Both the position numbers and the translations under genes were made by a program. From Gammaproteobacteria bacterium (lineage in GTDB: Bacteria > Pseudomonadota > Gammaproteobacteria > Coxiellales > Coxiellaceae), in contig JAHFRQ010000002.1 of the NCBI GenBank assembly GCA_023266215.1, positions 142,001 through 206,000 of the forward strand: 64,000 bases of DNA. The letters run 5' to 3'. Below are positions 54,228-63,405 of the stretch, piece by piece. The notes under the pieces are model-generated. The model did not search any database. It worked only from the letters and a program-made list of their open reading frames with translations, and was not told the origin of the DNA. Within the stretch, counting starts at the first letter, position 1; each line of letters begins with the position of its first letter.

Positions 54228-54622
54228 CTTATTTATTAGACACAAATATTTGTATTTATCTTATTAACGAGCACCCCAGTCATGTGCTAGAAGAGTTCAA
54301 AAAATTTTACAATGATGGAGTTGCAATTTCATCCATTGTCTTATCCGAGCTTGCTTTTGGCGTTCAAAATAGTGCGCAACTAGAAAAAAACATGGTGGCG
54401 CTGAGTAAATTTATTATCCCCGTCAAAGTATTGCCCTATGATCAAGATGCTGCTTTTTATTACGGCGAAATTCGTGCTCACTTAAAAAAGCTGGGGACAC
54501 CTATCGGTCAATTGGACGCGATGATCGCAGCTCATGCGATGAGCATCAATGCCACATTAGTAACAAACAATACAAAAGAATTTTTGCGCGTGAAAAATCT
54601 AAAGGTGGTTAATTGGGCGTAA
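54224..54622 (+). CDS. vapC: VapC PIN-domain ribonuclease toxin
   Basis: The 132-residue PIN protein begins MTYLLDTNICIYLI (first catalytic Asp), has SSIVLSELAFG (Glu) and IGQLDAMIAAHA plus LVTNNTKEF (further acidic ligands). VapC toxins cleave tRNA or rRNA. It follows vapB with an ATGA overlap, and hemC starts 7 bases later, so the module sits directly upstream of the haem operon and may affect its transcription. Confidence 0.95.
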   Translation: MTYLLDTNICIYLINEHPSHVLEEFKKFYNDGVAISSIVLSELAFGVQNSAQLEKNMVALSKFIIPVKVLPYDQDAAFYYGEIRAHLKKLGTPIGQLDAMIAAHAMSINATLVTNNTKEFLRVKNLKVVNWA

Positions 54623-54629
54623 GTGTTTT

Positions 54630-55547
54630 ATGCAAAAAAATCAACTCAAAATAGCAACTCGAAAAAGCAAATTAGCGCTGTGGCAGGCGAATTTTGTAAA
54701 ATCTGAGTTGGAAAAAAAGTATCCTGATCTTGAAATCAAATTAGTTGAAATCAGCACGGAAGGTGATTTAAATCAAACGGATTCGTTTGAAAAAATAAAT
54801 GGGAAATCTATTTTTGTTAAAGCACTTCAGGAAGCTTTGTTAAATAATCAAGCGGATATTGCCGTACACAGCATTAAAGATATGTCTGTTTTTCCTGTTG
54901 ATAGTTTATTATTGGGCGCAATCTGTCAACGCGAAGATGCAAGAGATGCTTTTATTTCAGAAAAATACCATGATTTAAATGATTTGCCGAGTCATGCAAT
55001 TGTAGGCAGCTCAAGCCCAAGAAGAACGGCATTACTAAAATCATTAAGACCCGATATTCATATTAAATTATTGCGAGGCAATGTCGACACGCGGATTTTA
55101 AAATTAAAATCCGGCGAATATGACGCGATTATTTTGGCGGCTGCTGGTTTAAAGCGCTTAAATTTAACTGATAATATTAAATCTTATTTTTCATCAGAAA
55201 TCTTTACGGCCGCGATTGGTCAAGGCGCCATTGGCATAGAGTGTCGTCACAATGATTTAAAAGCACGTGAATTAATTCGCTTTTTAAATCATGCGGAATC
55301 AGAATATTGCGTAACAGCAGAACGCGCGGTCAATCAAATTTTAGGTGGTAATTGCTATACGCCCATTGGCGCACATGCTCAAATACTCAATAATAAAATT
55401 TTATTGCGCGCAATGGTTGCAAGCTTGGATGGAAAAATTATATTAAGAAGTTGTGTTTCAGGCGAAATAAATCAAGCTGAAAAATTAGGTGAATATGCAG
55501 CAAATGAGCTGTTAAACCAAGGTGCTAAAAAGCTATGTTTATTTTAA
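54630..55547 (+). CDS. hemC: Porphobilinogen deaminase (hydroxymethylbilane synthase)
   Basis: The 305-residue enzyme begins with KIATRKSKLALWQANFVK and has VHSIKDM, GSSSPRRTALL, LRGNVDTR and the dipyrromethane-cofactor Cys in GGNCYTPIGAHA. It polymerises four porphobilinogens. It overlaps hemD by 13 bases in the hemCDXY order usual for gammaproteobacteria. Confidence 0.96.
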   Translation: MQKNQLKIATRKSKLALWQANFVKSELEKKYPDLEIKLVEISTEGDLNQTDSFEKINGKSIFVKALQEALLNNQADIAVHSIKDMSVFPVDSLLLGAICQREDARDAFISEKYHDLNDLPSHAIVGSSSPRRTALLKSLRPDIHIKLLRGNVDTRILKLKSGEYDAIILAAAGLKRLNLTDNIKSYFSSEIFTAAIGQGAIGIECRHNDLKARELIRFLNHAESEYCVTAERAVNQILGGNCYTPIGAHAQILNNKILLRAMVASLDGKIILRSCVSGEINQAEKLGEYAANELLNQGAKKLCLF

Positions 55548-56236
55548 ACACGCGACCTAAAAATCAATCAGATAATCTTAATGCATTAATTAAAAATAGC
55601 GGTGGCAATTTTTTTAACTTACCTGCAATAGAAATTATTCCCGTCTCTTTTGAAAAACCCGACTTAAATCTTATTGATTTTTTAATTTTTTCAAGCGCCA
55701 ATGCTGTGCATTATTTTTTTAATCACGCTAATCAAAAAGATTTTTTATGTGAACTAATTGCCATTGGTCCTGCAACAAAAATGGCTCTTGAGAAATTAGG
55801 TTTTAAAAATATTATTATTCCCAATAATTTTAATTCAAATAGCATTCTAGATTTGGCAATATTAAACAATATAAATCATAAAAATATTTTAATTATTTCA
55901 GGTGAAAATCCAAAATTAATTTTATTTGAAAATTTGAAAAGCCGAGGTGCGAATGTTAGTAATATTTATTGTTACAAGCGCATTTGTCCGAAATATAATA
56001 TGGATATTGTTTTCTCAGTATTAACTCAAAAAAATATTAATATTATCGTCAGTACTAGCTTAGAAAACCTAAAGAATTTATTATTGATTTTCAAAGATCA
56101 CTTGCAGTGGCTTTTAGAAAAAAAATTATGCGTTATTAGCAATGAAATGCGTGATTTTGCAACTAAAAAGGGCTTTACCGAAATTATTTTGGCAGCAAAT
56201 GCAACTGATAAGGCAATTATTCAATCGCTAATCTAG
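55535..56236 (+). CDS. hemD: Uroporphyrinogen-III synthase
   Basis: The 233-residue protein has the HemD pattern FILNTRPKNQSDNL, FSSANAVHYFF, AIGPATKMAL and STSLENLKNLL. HemD is poorly conserved, and the assignment is supported by its 13-base overlap with hemC and by hemX after it. It closes and inverts the hydroxymethylbilane ring. Confidence 0.9.
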   Translation: MFILNTRPKNQSDNLNALIKNSGGNFFNLPAIEIIPVSFEKPDLNLIDFLIFSSANAVHYFFNHANQKDFLCELIAIGPATKMALEKLGFKNIIIPNNFNSNSILDLAILNNINHKNILIISGENPKLILFENLKSRGANVSNIYCYKRICPKYNMDIVFSVLTQKNINIIVSTSLENLKNLLLIFKDHLQWLLEKKLCVISNEMRDFATKKGFTEIILAANATDKAIIQSLI

Positions 56237-56302
56237 CATTTTTACTCGTTATTCACGTACAATAGTGCTTCACAGAAATATCAACAGTAATATCAAAGGA
56301 TA

Positions 56303-57385
56303 ATGATTATGTCTGATGCTTTAACGCCACCCGAATCACCTCAATCAAAACCGGTACAACTGCAAACAAAATCTCAGACTGCTTGGATAGTTGTATTAAC
56401 AGTGATATTGGTTATTTCTGTTTTGCTTTCGGGTGTTTTGTCGTGGAAACTCGATATGAAAAAAAATAGCAGAATTGGTGCATTAAAACAGGATGACACT
56501 GCGTTATCGCAACAGCTACAGCAATTGCAAAATACGGTTATGCAACTTCAAAATAATAATCAAATTGATTCCCAAAAGGCTTTTGTACAAGCTGCCTATT
56601 GGATTCGCTTTGCTAATTTACAATTGACTATTAATCATGATGAATCAGCTGCTTTAAAAACACTGTTACTAGCACAGCAATCATTGAGCACAACACAAGA
56701 TGATTCAATACTCGCTTTAAAACAAGCTGTTTCAGCCAATATTCAAGCTTTGCAATCAGTTCCGCCGATTGATATTAACCAAATTTTTTCATCACTTGAC
56801 GCTATTAATGCATCAGTGCAAAAATTATCGATGATGCCTAAAAGCTTGCCCCAAGTTAATCAAGTTAATTTAGATTTGACACATGATGCAGAAAATCATG
56901 TTTGGTATCAACATATTTGGTATAAAATAAAAAATCTCAAAAATCTTTTTGTAATTGAAAATCTATCTCAACCCATCACGACTCCGCCGTCACTGGAACA
57001 TTGGCAAGACTTAAAAATCAATTTCAGCTTACAAATTACATTGGCAAAAGCAGCTTTGCTCAATCGAAATCAAACTGTTTATAGCGCAACTTTGCAGAAT
57101 CTATCGCAAATTTTATCTATTGATTTTTCAATTTCTCAAGCCGTTTTGCCAATCAATGATCAGATTAATAAACTCGCCAAAATTAATATTGCACAAACGA
57201 TCACTTCTCTTAACGCTACGCTTGCTGTTTTAGCGCAGACTAAATTAAGCGCTTCTATTAATTTGCCGATTACTTCGCAGCCTGCGGTTTCAGGAAATCC
57301 CGTTACACCTGTACAAACACCACCTAAAGCTCCTGATAATCAGCCCAAACCAGCATTACCTGCTCAATCACCTGTGGAGATTTAA
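56303..57385 (+). CDS. hemX: HemX-type membrane protein
   Basis: The 360-residue protein has one N-terminal membrane segment (TAWIVVLTVILVISVLLSGVL) followed by a coiled coil (DDTALSQQLQQLQNTVMQLQNN) and a periplasmic helical domain with WIRFANLQLTINHD, then a Pro-rich tail. HemX sits with hemCD in gammaproteobacteria; its biochemical role is not settled. hemY follows after 3 bases. Confidence 0.88.
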   Translation: MIMSDALTPPESPQSKPVQLQTKSQTAWIVVLTVILVISVLLSGVLSWKLDMKKNSRIGALKQDDTALSQQLQQLQNTVMQLQNNNQIDSQKAFVQAAYWIRFANLQLTINHDESAALKTLLLAQQSLSTTQDDSILALKQAVSANIQALQSVPPIDINQIFSSLDAINASVQKLSMMPKSLPQVNQVNLDLTHDAENHVWYQHIWYKIKNLKNLFVIENLSQPITTPPSLEHWQDLKINFSLQITLAKAALLNRNQTVYSATLQNLSQILSIDFSISQAVLPINDQINKLAKINIAQTITSLNATLAVLAQTKLSASINLPITSQPAVSGNPVTPVQTPPKAPDNQPKPALPAQSPVEI

Positions 57386-57388
57386 AAT

Positions 57389-58012
57389 ATGAAATTCTTA
57401 CTTTGGCTTTTTTTAATTTTACTGATCGCATTGGGCCTTGGTATTTTTATCAATGACAATCCCGGCACTGTCGTTATTACATTTGGGCATTGGATGATTT
57501 CGGCGCGCTTCTGGGTTGCTGCAGTTTCTGCTATTTTAATTTTTATTGTGCTGTATTTTTTATTAAGAATCTTAAAGGCTATTATTAATATTCCGAGCTT
57601 TATTTCAAATTTATTTGACAATAATCGCGCCAAAAAGCAGCGTGAATATGCAGCCGAAGGCTATTGCGAATACATAAAAGGTAATTATGCAAAGGCTGAA
57701 AAATACTTTATAAAATCCGCTGAAAATAATCCTTATGCATTTCTAGATTATCTAAAGGCTGCAAAAGCTGCACAAAAATCAGGTAATATCGACAAACGCA
57801 TTCAATATATCGAATCTGCAAAGCAATGTAAAAACAGAGATGAATTGGTTGTTTTAATTACCGAAGCGCGCCTTAAAATCAAAAATAAAGAGTACGACAG
57901 TGCGTCAATTATTTTAAAGGCACTTTTGGCGAAATACCCTAAAAACAAAGTGATCATAAAAAACCTAAATAAAATATATCTTGAAACTGACTCTGAAAAT
58001 GCAAAGACTTAA
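57389..58012 (+). CDS. hemY: HemY-type protein, short form
   Basis: The 207-residue protein has two N-terminal membrane segments (WLFLILLIALGLGIFI and FWVAAVSAILIFIVLYFLL) around NPGTVVITFGHW, then TPR-like helices (KGNYAKAEKYFIKSAENN). E. coli HemY is about twice as long, so the C-terminal TPR half is missing. The stop is followed closely by a strong terminator, so the end looks genuine and not a recent frameshift. Confidence 0.85.
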   Translation: MKFLLWLFLILLIALGLGIFINDNPGTVVITFGHWMISARFWVAAVSAILIFIVLYFLLRILKAIINIPSFISNLFDNNRAKKQREYAAEGYCEYIKGNYAKAEKYFIKSAENNPYAFLDYLKAAKAAQKSGNIDKRIQYIESAKQCKNRDELVVLITEARLKIKNKEYDSASIILKALLAKYPKNKVIIKNLNKIYLETDSENAKT

Positions 58013-58019
58013 TCCTAAT

Positions 58020-58067
58020 CTGTTCCGACATGGATAAAATTCTATAAATGTCGGAACAGTTTTTTTT
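58020..58067 (+). terminator. Rho-independent terminator of the hem operon
   Basis: CTGTTCCGACAT (58020-58031) and ATGTCGGAACAG (58048-58059) form a perfect 12-bp stem, followed by eight T. It starts 7 bases after the hemY stop. Confidence 0.95.
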
Positions 58068-58115
58068 CATATTCATCTTAAAAAAGACCATAGCTGTTAT
58101 TCAGCTTTTCACGGC

Positions 58116-58191
58116 AATTAACTAGAAAGTTCCCTCTCCTGCAAGCACTTTTTGCGCAGCGGGAGAGGGTCAGGGTGAGGGCTTTTGAAAA
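58116..58191 (+). repeat. Repeat family 2, full copy
   Basis: Starts AATTAACTAGAAAGTTCCCT, then CCTCTCCTGC and GCGGGAGAGG around AAGCACTTTTTGCGCA, ends CAGGGTGAGGGCTTTTGAAAA. It abuts the stop codon of the minus-strand gene at 58192. Confidence 0.88.
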
Positions 58192-58929
58192 TTATTTTTT
58201 AGATTGCGGATGCGCTGCCTTTACTTTGCGAACAGCATCAGTTACAGAATCCGCGGCAATTTTTTTTGCTGCATCCATAGGTAAAGATGATTTGTCACTG
58301 GATTTAAAAAGCCCATGTCGATCAAGCGCTTTCAGTTTTGAAAACATGGCTATTTTATTTCTTTCTAACATTTCTGTTTTAACTGCAGCACGTGCTTCTG
58401 CAACGGTATTTTTGCCTGCAAGAAAAGTCATTTCTGGGCAATAGGTTTTAAAAATCGCAAGTGCGGCATCGCTGATAATGACTTTATCAAAAACTACGGG
58501 GTCTTTTAAGATGGCGGGGATTATTATCTTGGCTTCCGGAATACTTGCGTAATCCGGATGCTGAAAATAATCAGCTATAAAATTAGCTGTTCTTTCTGTG
58601 TCTAATGCTAATATTTCTATTTGAAATAGTTCTTCTATCCGCTTTGGGAATTTTTCATATAGCTGTTCTTTGAACAAATGAGCTATTCTGGTTTGACGAT
58701 CAGTACCATCATTGTCAGGCATTCTCCTATATAGCAATATTGCCCGAAACAATTCTTTATCATTTTCTGTTGGCAAAACACGTTTAAATTCAGAAAAAAA
58801 TCGGAAAAATTGATCGAAATTCGTAATCGGAAAATCAGATGCATGCTCAAGAACTAGATTAATCAAAACTTTTTTCTTTTCAGGAAATAGCTCGAGTAAT
58901 TTTATAAAATTATCTGGTTCTTTATTCAA
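58192..58929 (-). pseudogene. 3' part of a probably frameshifted helical-repeat protein
   Basis: A 245-residue frame, apparently starting at a TTG with no Shine-Dalgarno. The frame stays open upstream of the TTG for at least 20 codons (FVKRQENFHRLLNKEPDNF), overlapping the end of the gene at 58956. The protein has LLELFPEKKK and FFRFFSEFKR units like those in the upstream fragment (LVELYPEHRK, YIKIFPEFSE). I infer one gene of roughly 390 codons broken by a frameshift near 58935-58975. Function is unknown; it may be effector-like. Confidence 0.6.
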
Positions 58930-58955
58930 AAGACGATGAAAATTTTCTTGTCTCT

Positions 58956-59363
58956 TTACAAATCCAATCCATGCGGTAGAAAGGCATTAAAAACTTCTTC
59001 CGAGAATTCTGGAAATATTTTTATGTAATCATTAATTTCTTGTATTTGAGATCTTTTATACTCTCTTTCAGAAAAATTGAAATAATCGTCTGTTTGCATC
59101 ATCTGAAAAAAATCTTTTCTGTGTTCCGGATATAATTCCACTAATTTTCCATAGTCATAAAACAATCCTTCCAGTCTTAATCCCTGTTTTATTTTTTGAA
59201 ATATACTCTCCTTGTGTGCTGGATATGCTTGCAGGATTTTTACTAAATTTTCAATGCGCGGGCACTGATTTCTGCCGCGAGCATAATCCATCTGATCTAT
59301 CAATCTTACTAATTTTTTTTCATCATCACTTTCCAAAGCTTCCAGCAACCTATCTTCTCGCAT
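58956..59363 (-). pseudogene. 5' part of a probably frameshifted helical-repeat protein
   Basis: A 135-residue frame starting MREDRLLEALESDDEKKLVRL with repeats of about 35 residues containing ILQAYPAHKE, LVELYPEHRK and YIKIFPEFSE. It ends shortly after a repeat start. The next frame, 26 bases on, continues the same repeat pattern without a good start codon, suggesting a single original gene. The fragment could still be expressed alone. Confidence 0.6.
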
Positions 59364-59562
59364 AAAAACTCCTCATCGTCTTGAATAACGCCTATTTTGA
59401 AGTATAGTGCACAAACGTCATTAAAAAATATTAAATTTTAATATGTTGATTTTTATTGTTATTTACGACCCACTTGAGTGAAGTTATGGCCGCTATCCGA
59501 GTTTCAACTTATTGCTCACCAGTGCCAATAGTACAGAAACCCACTCGGCAGAGTGGGTGCAA

Positions 59563-59630
59563 AAAAGAGAATCCGAGAATGAAGCCTTGAGTACAAGGCT
59601 GCATTCGCGGTTCCTTCAAACCAATAGTAG
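59563..59630 (+). repeat. Hairpin repeat family 1, copy d (outer stem changed)
   Basis: AAAAGAGAATCCG, an outer stem GAATG/CATTC, the inner hairpin GCCTTGAGTACAAGGC, then GCGGTTCCTTCAAACCAATAGTAG. A second hairpin (ACCCACTC/GAGTGGGT) and another GTGCCAATAGTA lie just before it at 59522-59560. No gene is seen in this 289-base gap. Confidence 0.82.
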
Positions 59631-59652
59631 GCTTTAACTGTGGCTTGTATTT

Positions 59653-61038
59653 TTATTTTTTATAATAAAACCAAATCTTGCAAAAGAAATAAAGCAGGCC
59701 AAACAATATCAGCGAAGAATAGGTGAGCAATAAATCTGAAACGGGGTGTTTTGTGGTATTTAAAATCGGCACAAATTGCGCGGCGACGATAAACACAATC
59801 ATAAACATCGCAAAAATTTGTGCATAAGGATAAAATTTTGCGCGATAGGTTAAGATATCAACTCCGCCATTTTGGGGCAAATAATTTTTTCTAAATTTAT
59901 AATGACTAAGCGCAATACCAAACCACGCAATAAATCCTGATAACGCTGAAATCTGCATTAAATATGAAAATAAAACACCATTACCCACAAATGATGAGAA
60001 AAATACAGCGGAACCCACAAGCGCTGTTGCAAATAATGCCGCGCCGGGAATTGCAAATCGATTTGTTTTGCTGAATATTTTTGGCGCTTGTTTTGTTTTG
60101 CTTAAATACCATAGAATGCGCGTTGAAGAATAAAGGCTCGCGTTCGCCGCTGATAATATTGCAACCAAAATAACAAAGTTCACCACATCGCCTGCGTAAT
60201 GCGAAATATATTTTGAGAAAATTAAGGTATACGGACTCATTTCTACGCTATTTTGATTCACCAAATTCGCATCGTTATACGGCACCAATAAAGTTAAAAC
60301 GCCGATGGATAAAATATAAAATAAAGCAATGCGCCAAAAAACATATTTAATGGATTTTGGAATAGTCACCCTGGGATTTTCAGTTTCACCCGATGCAACA
60401 CCCACTAATTCTGTGCCTTGAAAAGAAAATCCAGCCAATAGAAACACAGAAATAAAGCCGAATAATCCACTGTGAAAAGGCGCATCACCTACTTTCCAGT
60501 TGTGTGCACCAAAATCAGGCTCTGAAAAAAGAGAGGCTGCACCTAAAACAATAAAAATAATAATAACAGCGACTTTCACAAAAGACATCGTGTATTCTAT
60601 TTCGCCATAAATTTTAACTGAAAAAATATTAGTAATTAAAATTAATAGAAAAAATATGGTGGGAAATACAGCGGGATTCACATGCGGAAACCAATAATCC
60701 ATTGCGATACTGGCGGCTGATAATTCAGCTGCAATCGTGATCGCCCAATTCAGCCAATAGTTATAACCCATCGCAATACCAAAGGGTTTTCCGACAAATT
60801 GCGTTGAGTAATCACAGAAAGTACCAGAAGTGGGCTTGTACGCACTCATTTCAGCTAAGCTGGTCATGAGGAAATAAACAATAACAGCCATCATCACATA
60901 AGCAAATAAGGCGCCGCCCGGGCCACCCACTGAAATCGTATACCCGCTTGCTAAAAAAATCCCTGTGCCAATCGATCCACCGATGGCGATCATGCTGACA
61001 TGTCTGGTTTTAAGTCGTTGCGCTAAACTGTCTGTCAT
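59653..61038 (-). CDS. Amino acid permease of the APC family (LysP/AroP group)
   Basis: The 461-residue protein has about 12 membrane segments. It starts with RLKTRHVSMIAIGGSIGTGIFLASG, the consensus of the amino acid transporter (AAT) group, and has GYNYWLNWAITIAAELSA and FQGTELVGVASGETENP. It should import a basic, aromatic or other amino acid with protons. The length and segments look intact. It ends near the family 1 repeat. Confidence 0.9.
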   Translation of the reverse strand: MTDSLAQRLKTRHVSMIAIGGSIGTGIFLASGYTISVGGPGGALFAYVMMAVIVYFLMTSLAEMSAYKPTSGTFCDYSTQFVGKPFGIAMGYNYWLNWAITIAAELSAASIAMDYWFPHVNPAVFPTIFFLLILITNIFSVKIYGEIEYTMSFVKVAVIIIFIVLGAASLFSEPDFGAHNWKVGDAPFHSGLFGFISVFLLAGFSFQGTELVGVASGETENPRVTIPKSIKYVFWRIALFYILSIGVLTLLVPYNDANLVNQNSVEMSPYTLIFSKYISHYAGDVVNFVILVAILSAANASLYSSTRILWYLSKTKQAPKIFSKTNRFAIPGAALFATALVGSAVFFSSFVGNGVLFSYLMQISALSGFIAWFGIALSHYKFRKNYLPQNGGVDILTYRAKFYPYAQIFAMFMIVFIVAAQFVPILNTTKHPVSDLLLTYSSLILFGLLYFFCKIWFYYKK

Positions 61039-61184
61039 GTGATTATTGCTCTTGCGTTAATTTGACCTGCAATCATAATCAATTTTAAGTCAGAATGTAA
61101 CTGTGGCGTCTTCCGATAAGCAATACGCAGAATTAACTATTTTTATTCTTGCGTATTTGCTAAAGTCGTAATCATTCAGCCTCT

Positions 61185-61269
61185 CACATTAATTAGCTAG
61201 AAAGTCCCCTCTCCCGCAAGCGCTTTTGCGCGCGGGAGAGGGACAGGGTGAGGGTTTCTTGAAAAAAAA
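61185..61269 (+). repeat. Repeat family 2, full copy (inverted partner of 61407-61474)
   Basis: Starts CACATTAATTAGCTAGAAAGT, then CCCTCTCCCGC/GCGGGAGAGGG around AAGCGCTTTTGCGC, and ends in CAGGGTGAGGGTTTC. This copy and the next point in opposite directions and enclose 137 bases without a convincing gene. Together they fill most of the 464-base gap between the permease and rho. Confidence 0.88.
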
Positions 61270-61406
61270 TCACAAAACACGAAGTTTCTTTTTCAAAAAT
61301 AACTTTTTAGTATTCGCGTTATGAAAACAAAAGCAGAATTAATTCAGCCCGAAAGTGTGATGAACAATATTTATGATTAAGTCGCAAAATTAAAAATCGA
61401 TCGCCT

Positions 61407-61474
61407 GAAAAACCCTCACCCTGCCCCTCTCCCTTGAGTACAAGAGAGAGGGAACTTTCTAGCTAATTAATGTG
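61407..61474 (-). repeat. Repeat family 2, full inverted copy
   Basis: On the minus strand it starts CACATTAATTAGCTAGAAAGT like 61185, but the inner part is CCCTCTCTCTTGTACTCAAG with GGGAGAGGGGCAGGGTGAGGG. The TTGTACTCAAG centre resembles the GCCTTGAGTACAAGGC hairpin of family 1. Confidence 0.85.
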
Positions 61475-61502
61475 TGGGCACGAATAATCACGATTATTTC
61501 AC

Positions 61503-62765
61503 CTAGCCCTTCATACTATCAAAAAATTCGCCATTGGTTTTAGTCAGCTTCAAGCGATCAATTAAGAATTCGCCAGCTGCTAATTCATCCATGGGATGCA
61601 ATATTTTACGCAGAATCCAGATTTTCTTTAATTCATCAGGCTTAATAATCAGTTCTTCGCGACGCGTACCTGAGCGATTAATATTAATTGCAGGGAATAC
61701 TCGTTTTTCAGCGATACGGCGATCCAAATGTAATTCCATGTTACCCGTACTTTTGAATTCTTCATAAATAACATCATCCATTTTCGAACCGGTTTCGACC
61801 AATGCAGTTGCAATAATCGTTAAGCTACCGCCTTCTTCGATATTTCGCGCAGCACCAAAAAAGCGTTTTGGACGTTGTAATGCGTTGGCATCCACACCAC
61901 CGGTTAATACTTTTCCAGATGCTGGAATCACGGTGTTATAAGCGCGGCCTAAGCGAGTAATAGAATCCAATAAAATCACCACGTCTTTTTTGTGTTCAAC
62001 TAAGCGTTTCGCTTTTTCGATCACCATTTCTGCTACCTGAACATGTCGTGCCGCAGGTTCATCAAATGTGCTTGCGACCACTTCGCCTTTTACAGAGCGC
62101 TCCATTTCAGTCACTTCTTCAGGACGTTCGTCAATTAACAATACTATTAAAATACATTCTGGATGATTTAATGCGATAGAATGCGCAATATTTTGCAGCA
62201 TCATTGTTTTGCCGGCTTTCGGTGGCGATACGATTAATCCGCGCTGACCTTTGCCAATCGGCGAAGCCAAATCAATAACGCGCGCTGTAATATCTTCTGT
62301 GCTGCCATTACCAATTTCCATTTTGATGGGAACATCTGGAAATAATGGCGTAAGATTTTCGAATAAAACACGCTTGCGCGTATCTTCTGGATTTCCATAA
62401 TTGGTTTGTTCAATTTCTAATAAAGCAAAATAGCGCTCACCTTGTTTGGGCGGACGAATTTTTCCGGTAACCGTGTCACCAGTACGCAAACTAAAGCGAC
62501 GAATTTGACTCGGTGATACATAAATATCATCCGGTCCTGCTAAATAAGAACTGGCTGGAGAGCGCAAAAAACCGAACCCATCGGGTAAAATTTCAAGAAC
62601 GCCGTCACCAAAAATGTCTTCGCCATTTTTAGCAGAAGTTTTCAAGATGGAAAAAACCATATCTTGTTTACGCATGCCGCTAATGCCTTCGATATCGAGG
62701 CTTAAGGCAATGGAATTTAATTCGGCGGGGGCTTTGTCTCGTAACTCAGTTAAACTCATCGACAT
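61503..62765 (-). CDS. rho: Transcription termination factor Rho
   Basis: The 420-residue RNA helicase has the N-terminal LTELRDKAP and [11 protein letters not shown], the RNA-binding [17 protein letters not shown], Walker A PPKAGKT at residues 181-187 and Walker B VVILLDS. It ends Rho-dependent transcripts. AAGG about 10 bases before the first ATG (62765) supports it over the ATG two codons in. A 240-base leader with palindromes separates it from trxA, as in the trxA-rho order of enterobacteria. Confidence 0.97.
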   Translation of the reverse strand: MSMSLTELRDKAPAELNSIALSLDIEGISGMRKQDMVFSILKTSAKNGEDIFGDGVLEILPDGFGFLRSPASSYLAGPDDIYVSPSQIRRFSLRTGDTVTGKIRPPKQGERYFALLEIEQTNYGNPEDTRKRVLFENLTPLFPDVPIKMEIGNGSTEDITARVIDLASPIGKGQRGLIVSPPKAGKTMMLQNIAHSIALNHPECILIVLLIDERPEEVTEMERSVKGEVVASTFDEPAARHVQVAEMVIEKAKRLVEHKKDVVILLDSITRLGRAYNTVIPASGKVLTGGVDANALQRPKRFFGAARNIEEGGSLTIIATALVETGSKMDDVIYEEFKSTGNMELHLDRRIAEKRVFPAININRSGTRREELIIKPDELKKIWILRKILHPMDELAAGEFLIDRLKLTKTNGEFFDSMKG

Positions 62766-62949
62766 GGATTGTGTACCTTGGGGTTGTTAGAAATTGTGCT
62801 ATAAAATTGTTGTTTCATGTGGCGAAATCAGATCTGGTTGATTTTATTAAAGTTTTTGTGGGATTTGGCTCGATGTCCGATTTTCGCGTGGTCAAAATTG
62901 ACCTGCAAGACCATTCTAGAGGTTTCAAGCTCAGATTGCAACAACCTAA

Positions 62950-62983
62950 TTTCAACTTGGCATCAATTGATATCAAGTTGAAA
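62950..62983. promoter_or_regulatory. Nested palindrome in the trxA-rho leader
   Basis: TTTCAACTTG (62950-62959) and CAAGTTGAAA (62974-62983) pair perfectly around a second palindrome ATCAATTGAT (62962-62971). No T-run follows in the direction of transcription. It could be an operator or an RNA hairpin in the rho leader, which is autogenously attenuated in other bacteria. Confidence 0.6.
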
Positions 62984-63006
62984 CTGATATCAATATAAAC
63001 CAACTC

Positions 63007-63333
63007 TTATAGATTTTCATCCAAAAAAGCAGCGAGCTGCGATTTTGTAAGAGCACCCACTTTATTAGCCACCACATCGCCTTCTTTAAAGAGCATCAAG
63101 CTGGGGATTCCGCGCACACCATACGTTGAAGGCGATTCTGGGTTTTCATCCACATTCACTTTGACGAATTTAATACGACCTGTGTAGTTTCCCGCGATTT
63201 CTTCTAAAACAGGGCCAAGCATTTTACAAGGTCCGCACCATTCCGCCCAAAAATCGACCAGGACAGGAATCTTAGAATCCAAAACATCTGCTTGAAACTG
63301 GCCGTCAGAAGTGGCTGATACGTTCGCGCTCAT
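63007..63333 (-). CDS. trxA: Thioredoxin
   Basis: The 108-residue protein has [13 protein letters not shown] (active-site WCGPC at residues 32-36), [12 protein letters not shown] with cis-Pro, and the Trx fold length. It reduces protein disulfides in the cytosol. GGAG lies six bases before the ATG at 63333; an in-frame TTG four codons upstream is less likely. It is upstream of rho, same strand. Confidence 0.96.
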   Translation of the reverse strand: MSANVSATSDGQFQADVLDSKIPVLVDFWAEWCGPCKMLGPVLEEIAGNYTGRIKFVKVNVDENPESPSTYGVRGIPSLMLFKEGDVVANKVGALTKSQLAAFLDENL

Positions 63334-63405
63334 CGTTTTCTCCAAAGTTATGTTAGAATTTTGTCACTATAATCTAAATTGATTTGATGCGCAAAGGAAC
63401 TGTCA

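Noticed and set aside
61321-61380. A 19-codon frame starting MKTKAELIQPES between two family 2 repeats
   Set aside because: Too short, without a Shine-Dalgarno or recognisable similarity; treated as chance.
62771-63003. Overlapping frames on both strands in the trxA-rho leader
   Set aside because: They arise from the palindromic sequence, have no ribosome sites, and would cover the expected rho leader.
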